Positions 1-4,801 of a DNA stretch of 8,443 bases are shown in pieces. The stretch covers positions 1-8,443 of the forward strand of contig JALWUZ010000078.1 of NCBI GenBank assembly GCA_027079895.1, in the 5' to 3' direction. Source of the DNA: Anaerolineae bacterium (lineage in GTDB: Bacteria > Chloroflexota > Anaerolineae > B4-G1). How positions within the stretch are numbered: position 1 is the stretch's first letter; every line of letters starts with the position of its first letter. The position numbers and the translations under genes are program-made. The notes beneath the pieces were generated by a model, which was not told where the DNA came from, did not search any database, and saw only the letters and a program-made list of their open reading frames with translations.

Positions 1-2394
1 CACCGCCACCAGCGGCAGGCCGTCGTTGAACGCGCTCCAGGTCGCCCCGCCGTTCTCGCTGACGTAGACGCCGGTGTCGGTGCCCACGTAGAGCGTGCCG
101 CCGTCCAGCACGATGGTCGAGACCGGAATATCCGGCAGGTTGCCGCTGATGTCGCTCCAGGTGGCCCCGCGGTCGGTCGTCTTGAAGACGTGGCCGGGGC
201 TGCCGGGGGTGTTGGAGTTGAAGCCGCTGAAGGTGACGTAGGCCACCTGGTCGTTCTGCGGATCCACCGCCAGGTCGCTCACGTAACGACCGGGCAGGGG
301 GGACTTGGTAATGTCGGTGAAGGTGTTGCCGCTCCCGGCGTTGGTGGTGACGTGAACCTTGCCGTCGCTGCTGCCGACGTAGACCGTCCCCGACGCGGAC
401 GGGGCGACGGCGATGGCGGAGATCTTCCCGTACTGGCTGGCCGTCAGGTCGCCGCTGATGGCCGTCCAACTTTCCCCCCGGTCGGTGGTGCGGTAGAGGC
501 GGTAGGTGCCGTAGTAGAGCACGCCGGCCGTGGACGGGTCGGCGGCGAAGGGGGCGTAGAACAGGGCGCGGTCGTTGGGGTCTATGCCGTTGGTCTTGAC
601 CGGCCAGTCCACGTTCCAGTTGGGGGCGTTCGGCTCGTCGCCGCTCTGGTCGTTCCGCTGGAAAGAGATGCCGAACCGCGAGCCGTAGAAGTACTTCGGG
701 TCGTAGGGGTCAATGACCGCGAACCCGCCATCGCCGGCGTCGCGGGCGTTCCAGGTCGTCCCGCTGCCGCTGTAGACCGCCTTGTTGTTGTCCTGCATAC
801 CGCCGAAGAGCACGCTGGAGTCGGTCGGATGGACGGCGATGCCGGTGAACTGGAGCGTCGCCAAGTTGGTGTTCTTGTGCTCCCAGGTCAGACCGCCGTC
901 GCGGGAGCGGGCGACTCCGCCGTCGGTGCCGACCCAGATGGAGCCGTCCGGCCCGAAGGCGATGGCGTGCGCGTCCGGGTGGAGCGATTTGTTGGCCGCG
1001 CCGCCCGTCTGGGGGGTCAGGTCGTACCAGGTGGAGGTGGTGCCGCCGTCGGTGTTCTTGACGAAGACCTGCTTGATGGTCGGCGGGCTGACCCGGAAAT
1101 TGTAGGCCGCCGAACCGCCGAGGTAGATGATGGTGGCGTCGTTGGGGTCCACGCCGATCACGTTGTCGTACCAGCACTGCTGGGTGCAGTAGTTGGGGTA
1201 GGGCGTGGCGAACTGCGTCCAGGACGCGCCGCCGTCGGTGCTGCGAAAGAGGCCGGGGCCGTCGTACTGCCCCTGGATCATCACGTGGAAGCCGGCGTAG
1301 AGGTAATCCTGGCCGTTCTTGCTCCCGATGCCCAACTCGATGCGCCCGAAGTTGAAACCGGTCAGGCCGTTGGACAACTTGTTCCAATTGGCGCCGCCGT
1401 CGGTCGTCTTGTAGATGCCTATCCCGTCGAAGGCCGCGTAGAGAGTCTGCGAGTTGTCGGGGGACATGACCAGGTCCGAGGCGGAGCAGCCGTTGCAGCC
1501 CAGCAGGCCGGTCCAGGTCTGCCCCCCGTCGGTGGAGCGGAAGATGCCGGTCGTGGGGGCGCGTCCGCCGATGACTTTGGCGGAGGAGGCGACGTAGACC
1601 AGGTCGGGGTTGGTCGGATGGACGACGATCGCGCTGATGCCCGCTCCGGTGAATTCGTTGGCTCCCAGGCGAGTCCAGGTGGCTCCGCCGTCGGTGGACT
1701 TGAGGATGCCGGCTCCGTAGTAACTGTCCAGGCCGCTGTTCGGCTCTCCGGTGCCGACGTAGATGATCTGCGGGTTGCTGGGCGCCAGGGCAATGGCTCC
1801 GATTGCCAGCGACGCCTGCTTGTCCGTCAGCGGTGTCCAGGAGTCCCCGCCGTTGGTCGTCTTCCAGACCCCTCCCTGGGCCGCTCCGAGGTAGACGGTA
1901 TTGCCGCTGCTATCGCTGGGGTCCACCGCCAAGGCCGTGACCCTCCCGCTGACGTCCACTTTCACCCCGCCCAGGTAGGAATTTTTCATCGGCGCCGGGC
2001 CGACCAGTTGCCAGGTGGCGCCCGGCGAGGCGACGTGGAGCGGCATGCGGGCGGTGTACTCGAGCGCCTTGAGGCGGGCGCCGGTCGGCAGGGAGTGGAG
2101 CGGAAACGCCCGTTGCTCGAAGAAGTAGTCGGCCCGTCTGGCCGGGCCCTCCTCATCATCCGCGCTGGCCGGGATGGACTGCATCCGGCGGGCGTGAGGC
2201 TCTTCCGGTGCAGTGGACAGTGGCCCGCTCACCCCTTGAGTCAGGTTCGAGGTGACGAGAGGGGCGCGGGGCCGGTCAGGACGCCATCCGTGCCACGCGA
2301 TGGCACCCAGCACGGCGATTATCAGCGCCAGCGCGACCGTCATCCGGCGGCGCCGGCTCATACGAACGTCGTGGGATGACTTTTTGGCAGACAT
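1..2394 (-). CDS. Membrane-anchored or secreted BNR/Asp-box repeat protein (sortilin/sialidase-like beta-propeller), C-terminus cut by window edge
   Basis: The frame stays open from ATG at 2394 to base 1 (798 codons, no stop), so the C-terminus is missing. The start is fixed by GGAGGA at 2401-2406, six bases upstream. A basic N-terminus (RRRR at residues 14-17) precedes one hydrophobic segment (about 18-34, ending near AIA), read as a signal anchor or signal peptide. A low-complexity region to about residue 120 follows. From about 150 onward the protein carries Asp-box motifs of the type S/T-x-D-G-G-x-x-W, with the Trp at 186, 240, 294, 337, 392, 456, 504, 643, 746 and 786. They alternate with I/V-Y-V-G-T strands, as in multi-bladed beta-propellers of the BNR/sortilin (VPS10) type. 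Cys pairs at 300/303 and 403/407 could form disulfides outside the cell. Such proteins are often labelled glycosyl hydrolase or exo-alpha-sialidase, but I see no sialidase catalytic signature (no RIP motif), so no enzyme activity is claimed. Binding or adhesion at the cell surface is the safer guess. Confidence 0.88.
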   Translation of the reverse strand, partial: MSAKKSSHDVRMSRRRRMTVALALIIAVLGAIAWHGWRPDRPRAPLVTSNLTQGVSGPLSTAPEEPHARRMQSIPASADDEEGPARRADYFFEQRAFPLHSLPTGARLKALEYTARMPLHVASPGATWQLVGPAPMKNSYLGGVKVDVSGRVTALAVDPSDSSGNTVYLGAAQGGVWKTTNGGDSWTPLTDKQASLAIGAIALAPSNPQIIYVGTGEPNSGLDSYYGAGILKSTDGGATWTRLGANEFTGAGISAIVVHPTNPDLVYVASSAKVIGGRAPTTGIFRSTDGGQTWTGLLGCNGCSASDLVMSPDNSQTLYAAFDGIGIYKTTDGGANWNKLSNGLTGFNFGRIELGIGSKNGQDYLYAGFHVMIQGQYDGPGLFRSTDGGASWTQFATPYPNYCTQQCWYDNVIGVDPNDATIIYLGGSAAYNFRVSPPTIKQVFVKNTDGGTTSTWYDLTPQTGGAANKSLHPDAHAIAFGPDGSIWVGTDGGVARSRDGGLTWEHKNTNLATLQFTGIAVHPTDSSVLFGGMQDNNKAVYSGSGTTWNARDAGDGGFAVIDPYDPKYFYGSRFGISFQRNDQSGDEPNAPNWNVDWPVKTNGIDPNDRALFYAPFAADPSTAGVLYYGTYRLYRTTDRGESWTAISGDLTASQYGKISAIAVAPSASGTVYVGSSDGKVHVTTNAGSGNTFTDITKSPLPGRYVSDLAVDPQNDQVAYVTFSGFNSNTPGSPGHVFKTTDRGATWSDISGNLPDIPVSTIVLDGGTLYVGTDTGVYVSENGGATWSAFNDGLPLVAV

Positions 2395-2492
2395 ACTTGT
2401 TCCTCCTCGATGCTTGATGGGGGATCAGCCGCTGCCCACCCGGTGAACCGGAGGGTCGCGGCATCCGAAGGACGAAATCGGGTCGAGCGTGA

Positions 2493-2522
2493 CGCGAGGC
2501 GCGGGCCATCACCGCGAGCGCG
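2493..2522 (-). other. GC-rich hairpin at the 5' end of the Asp-box gene leader
   Basis: CGCG-AGG-CGCGG (2493-2504) pairs with CCGCG-AG-CGCG (2512-2522) around a 7-nt loop: a 5-bp and a 4-bp helix separated by a small internal loop. It lies at the predicted transcription start. It has no U-tract, so it is not an obvious terminator. It could stabilise the mRNA 5' end or simply reflect high GC content. No riboswitch class is recognised in this leader. Confidence 0.3.
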
Positions 2523-2525
2523 GGT

Positions 2526-2554
2526 AGTATAACATATTCCTGGCCCAACCGCAA
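2526..2554 (-). promoter_or_regulatory. Putative sigma70-type promoter of the Asp-box protein gene
   Basis: On the minus strand, TTGCGG (2549-2554) is followed after exactly 17 bp by TATACT (2526-2531). The -10 matches the consensus well and the -35 keeps its TTG core. The site lies in a locally AT-rich patch within GC-rich DNA, between the AbiEi stop and the Asp-box start. Transcription would begin near 2519 and leave a leader of about 125 nt. Confidence 0.55.
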
Positions 2555-2587
2555 TGCACACATGCGACTTTGATTTCCGAGATCATT

Positions 2588-3406
2588 TCAATGTTCCTTC
2601 CATTCTAACAGTTGCCGCTCCGGCACGTTGACGATGAGCCGCCAGCGGCTGTTGCGTATCCCTTCTTTGGGGCCACGCGGCTCCAACAGGCCATAGTTCC
2701 GGGTACGCAGTCGTTCCAGGCGGCCGAGCAGAGCCCCCGAACCAAACCCCAGCGTTTCCATCCAGAACCCCAGCCGTTGAGCGGCGGTGCGGTTTCCCAA
2801 ACGCTCGGCGTAATCAACCAGTTTCTCCAGATCGAGTTCCATGCGACCGAACCACAGTGCTTTGCCCCCCTCCAAACCACCTCCGGCGTATCGGGGATGA
2901 TCCAGCGCATCAACGATGGCCTTTTCTCGTTCGGCAATCTGGATCTCCTGCCCCAGAATTTCGACCGGATGATAACCAAAAAACTTGTGCGGAGTCAGGG
3001 TGACGAAGCGATACGTCACTCCCCCTATTGCCACTGGAGACTTGCGGCGGGTGGTGGCTACCCAAACCGGGCCGATGGGCTGTTCGCTATACCCGTAGTA
3101 GGCGAGGGCAGTGCCGTAGGCCAGGTAGTAGGGGGATACCAACGTGGCGGCAATCAGGAACTCGTGTTCGGCCCACTCCCCTTCCGGGCCGGCTGCCAGC
3201 GGGAGCAGGCGATATTTGCCCCGTTCCAGCCGTTCGATCCAGCGGGCCGCACACAGGCGATGGAGTATCTTGCGGACGGTCGGGCGACTGTCCGGCAGGA
3301 TAGCGGCCGCATCTTCCACAGTGAACATCTGCCGTCCGGCAGCCGCGAGGCTGCGCACCAGATACGCCTCTCGCCCGGTCAGGGCCGATGAGGTAGTTTC
3401 AGACAC
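2588..3406 (-). CDS. AbiEi-type antitoxin / winged-helix transcriptional regulator (COG5340-like), no partner toxin
   Basis: This is a 272-residue protein read from GTG at 3406. That start is preferred because GGGGAG lies 10 bases upstream (3417-3422) and the likely promoter sits at 3453-3458. The same frame extends to a TTG at 3484, but that start has no ribosome site. Residues about 8-66 form a winged helix-turn-helix (FTVEDAAAIL, then PTVRKILHRLCAARWIERLERGKYRLLP). The middle has the family hallmark YYLAYGTALAYYG (93-105) followed by an S-E-Q-P turn, and EREKAIVDALDHPRYAGG (159-176) matches the conserved ER-(T/A)-hydrophobic-DAL stretch of AbiEi proteins. Known AbiEi proteins repress their own promoter and neutralise AbiEii, a nucleotidyltransferase-like toxin, in phage-defence or plasmid-stability modules. 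Normally abiEii follows directly. Here the next gene on the strand is an unrelated Asp-box protein, so this is an orphan regulator or a relic of a toxin-antitoxin pair. Confidence 0.85.
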   Translation of the reverse strand: MSETTSSALTGREAYLVRSLAAAGRQMFTVEDAAAILPDSRPTVRKILHRLCAARWIERLERGKYRLLPLAAGPEGEWAEHEFLIAATLVSPYYLAYGTALAYYGYSEQPIGPVWVATTRRKSPVAIGGVTYRFVTLTPHKFFGYHPVEILGQEIQIAEREKAIVDALDHPRYAGGGLEGGKALWFGRMELDLEKLVDYAERLGNRTAAQRLGFWMETLGFGSGALLGRLERLRTRNYGLLEPRGPKEGIRNSRWRLIVNVPERQLLEWKEH

Positions 3407-3452
3407 CGAATCACTTCTCCCCAAATCTGTAACGAAGATTCCGTCAGATGGA

Positions 3453-3482
3453 ATTATCTTATCACAATTCAGGAAATCACAC
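3453..3482 (-). promoter_or_regulatory. Putative promoter/operator region of the AbiEi gene
   Basis: On the minus strand, GATAAT (3453-3458, five of six matches to TATAAT) lies in an AT-rich island. Upstream there is only a weak -35 candidate (TGTGAT at 3476-3481, 17-bp spacing). Transcription from here would start near 3446, about 40 nt before the GTG at 3406, which supports that start. The element lies within an inverted repeat, GAATT-N10-AATTC (3451-3470), and TTATC is directly repeated at 3454-3463. AbiEi family members are known to autoregulate through inverted repeats in their promoters, so this is a plausible self-binding site. That assignment is an inference. Confidence 0.35.
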
Positions 3483-3497
3483 AAATCTACAAGACGA

Positions 3498-3530
3498 ACG
3501 TGCGACGCACCGCGTAGATGCGTCGCACGT
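3498..3530. repeat. Perfect 12-bp inverted repeat with 9-nt loop (REP/MITE-like palindrome)
   Basis: ACGTGCGACGCA (3498-3509) and TGCGTCGCACGT (3519-3530) are exact reverse complements around the loop CCGCGTAGA. There is no T-tract on either side. The element lies upstream of both divergently transcribed neighbours, so termination of either gene does not explain it. A stem this long and exact in an intergenic region is typical of dispersed palindromic elements. Whether it recurs in the genome cannot be seen from this window. Confidence 0.7.
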
Positions 3531-3569
3531 CACAGCCGGTGAGAGTCCTTCCATCTCGGCGGACCGAAG

Positions 3570-3696
3570 ATGGCACAGAAGCAAATAGTCGCCCGAATGG
3601 CGGAGCAAAACGCGGCTGTCAGCGAAGAGCAGGTGGCGGACGACCATCCTGGCGCAGATTGAGCCGTTGCATTCGCTGTTGGAGGGCACGGGGTAG
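3570..3696 (+). pseudogene. Possible frameshifted small ORF (about 41 residues if repaired)
   Basis: From ATG at 3570 the frame encodes 30 residues beginning MAQKQIVARMAEQNAAVSEE and stops at TGA 3660-3662. Just before that stop, around C3644-C3645, removing one base would continue the protein as DD-ILAQIEPLHSLLEGTG to a TAG at 3694-3696. Both halves have plausible amphipathic, protein-like composition and GC-biased third positions. No good ribosome site precedes the ATG, and the frame is open further upstream only to 3543. The TAG falls inside the 5' arm of the hairpin at 3690-3722. I do not recognise the product. It may be a decayed gene fragment, or the frame may be open by chance. The length is small enough that confidence stays low. 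Confidence 0.27.
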
Positions 3697-3722
3697 GCGA
3701 TGGCAGTGTCATCGCCTACCCC
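3690..3722. repeat. Perfect 13-bp inverted repeat with 7-nt loop (palindromic element, possible weak terminator)
   Basis: GGGGTAGGCGATG (3690-3702) pairs exactly with CATCGCCTACCCC (3710-3722). The loop GCAGTGT can add a G-T and a C-G pair, leaving a three-base loop. Only three T residues follow on the plus strand and none on the minus strand, so a canonical rho-independent terminator is not supported. It could still act as one for the small broken ORF whose stop overlaps the 5' arm. The hairpin lies about 50 bp before the argF promoter and may insulate the operon from upstream transcription. Confidence 0.65.
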
Positions 3723-3774
3723 TTTGACCGTAAGCGTAAGAACTTTGAAATGCCCCAGGCGTCGCCACTCCCCG

Positions 3775-3802
3775 TTGTATTCATTACCATTTGTGGTATA
3801 CT
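3775..3802 (+). promoter_or_regulatory. Putative extended -10 promoter of the argF-TPR-cdaA-cdaR operon
   Basis: TTGTAT (3775-3780) is followed after 16 bp by TATACT (3797-3802), and TG is placed one base before the -10 (TGG-TATACT), giving an extended -10 element. Transcription would start near 3809, leaving a short leader of about 20 nt that contains the GGAGG site (3820-3824) of argF. This placement also argues against an upstream TTG start at 3791, which would lie inside the promoter. The same TATACT hexamer is used by the promoter at 2526-2531. Confidence 0.6.
3785..3798 (+). promoter_or_regulatory. Possible operator: TACCA-N4-TGGTA over the argF -10 region
   Basis: TACCA (3785-3789) and TGGTA (3794-3798) form an exact 5-bp inverted repeat with a 4-bp spacer. 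It covers the spacer end and the extended -10 element, where a bound repressor would block RNA polymerase. It does not clearly match the usual ArgR box. With arms this short it could be chance. Confidence 0.25.
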
Positions 3803-3829
3803 ATCCCCAAAACCAACTCGGAGGCCACG

Positions 3830-4750
3830 ATGGAGCACTTTCTCAGCCTGGCAGATCTCACCCCTGACGAACTGCGTCGCCTGCTCGCCCAGGCCCTCGA
3901 ACTGAAGGCCGAGTGGAAGGCCGGGGGCAACCGCCCCATCCTCAAGGGCAAGACCCTGGGCCTGCTCTTCCAGAAACCCTCCCTCCGCACCCGCGTTTCC
4001 TTCGAGATGGGGATGATCCACCTGGGAGGACAGGCCCTCTACCTCTCACCCTTTGAAATCCAACTTGGCAAACGGGAGAGCGTCCCCGACGTGGCCCGCG
4101 TCCTCTCCCGCTACGTGGACGGCATCATGGCGCGGGTCTTCGCCCACTCCGACATCCTCACCCTGGCGGAATACTCCTCCGTACCGGTCATCAACGGCCT
4201 TTCCGACTACAACCACCCCTGCCAGGGACTGGCCGACTTCCTGACCATCATCGAGAACAAGGGGGTGGACCTGACGGGGCGCAAACTGGCCTTCATCGGC
4301 GACGGGAACAACGTGGCGACCTCGCTCCTCTTCGGCGCGACCCTCTTGGGGATGGACTTCACCATCGCCGGGCCGCCGGGATACGAACTCCCCGCCGACG
4401 TGTGGGCCCAGGGGGAACGGTTCGCGGCCATCAGCGGCAGCCACATCACCGCCACCTACGACCCCCACGCGGCAGTCGCCGAGGCCGATGTCATCTACAC
4501 CGACGTATGGGCCTCGATGGGACAGGAGGACGAGGCCGAGGAACGGGCCCGCATATTCCTCCCCTACCAGGTCAACGAAGACCTGGTGGCCGAGGCCAAG
4601 CCGGACGTCATTGTCATGCACTGCCTCCCCGCGCACCGGGGACAGGAGATCACCGACGGCGTCTGTGACGGCCCCCACTCCGTCCTGTGGGACCAGGCCG
4701 AAAATCGGATGCACGCTCAAAAGGCCATCCTGGCCCGCCTGCTGGCCTGA
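3830..4750 (+). CDS. argF: Ornithine carbamoyltransferase, anabolic type
   Basis: The 306-residue protein condenses carbamoyl phosphate with L-ornithine to give citrulline and phosphate in cytoplasmic arginine biosynthesis. ATG at 3830 is chosen because GGAGG lies five bases upstream and the promoter lies at 3775-3802. The length is normal for the family. Carbamoyl-phosphate contacts are all present: S-L-R-T-R at 51-55, Arg102 in MARVF, and HPCQ at 129-132. In the ornithine domain, GDGNNV (157-162) supplies the Asn, D225 precedes the S-M-G loop at 229-231 (DVWASMGQEDE), and HCLP at 264-267 carries the catalytic-loop Cys265. Arg293 near the C-terminus matches the conserved late Arg. The SMG loop favours ornithine over aspartate or putrescine as substrate. 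The other arg genes are not adjacent. The gene heads an apparent operon with the TPR gene 51 bp downstream and no terminator between them. A catabolic (arginine deiminase pathway) role is less likely because no arcA or arcC is in view. Confidence 0.96.
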   Translation: MEHFLSLADLTPDELRRLLAQALELKAEWKAGGNRPILKGKTLGLLFQKPSLRTRVSFEMGMIHLGGQALYLSPFEIQLGKRESVPDVARVLSRYVDGIMARVFAHSDILTLAEYSSVPVINGLSDYNHPCQGLADFLTIIENKGVDLTGRKLAFIGDGNNVATSLLFGATLLGMDFTIAGPPGYELPADVWAQGERFAAISGSHITATYDPHAAVAEADVIYTDVWASMGQEDEAEERARIFLPYQVNEDLVAEAKPDVIVMHCLPAHRGQEITDGVCDGPHSVLWDQAENRMHAQKAILARLLA

Positions 4751-4801
4751 CCGACAACCCGGAGGCGGCCCGGAGCCAAGTTTGGAAGAGAGGCGCACGC
4801 T

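Larger units (their letters stand above)
3407..3829. other. Divergent intergenic region between AbiEi and argF
   Basis: These 423 bp separate leftward abiEi-type and rightward argF transcription. From left to right they hold the AbiEi leader and promoter, the 12-bp palindrome, a short probably broken ORF, the 13-bp palindrome and the argF promoter. I see no tRNA, no known riboswitch and no complete transposase. The open frames on either strand here are short and mostly pass through the palindromes, which argues against them being genes. Confidence 0.6.

Noticed and set aside
190..2379. A 729-residue open frame on the plus strand
   Set aside because: It is exactly antisense to the Asp-box protein, is composed mainly of Gly, Val, Ala, Asp and Arg as expected for the complement of GC-rich codons, and has no family motifs.
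2436..2456. CCGGTGAACCGG palindrome-like stretch in the Asp-box leader
   Set aside because: Only four or five base pairs around a tiny loop, which is expected by chance in GC-rich DNA.
2612..3391. A 259-residue open frame on the plus strand
   Set aside because: It is the complement of the AbiEi-type gene, which has a winged helix and conserved family stretches. The plus-strand product has none.
3407..3484. N-terminal extension of the AbiEi-type protein from TTG at 3484
   Set aside because: There is no ribosome site before the TTG, the extension would cover the likely promoter, and the added residues resemble no AbiEi N-terminus.
3791..3829. Upstream TTG start for argF adding 13 residues
   Set aside because: It lies inside the promoter spacer, and the ATG at 3830 has a proper GGAGG and gives the normal family length.
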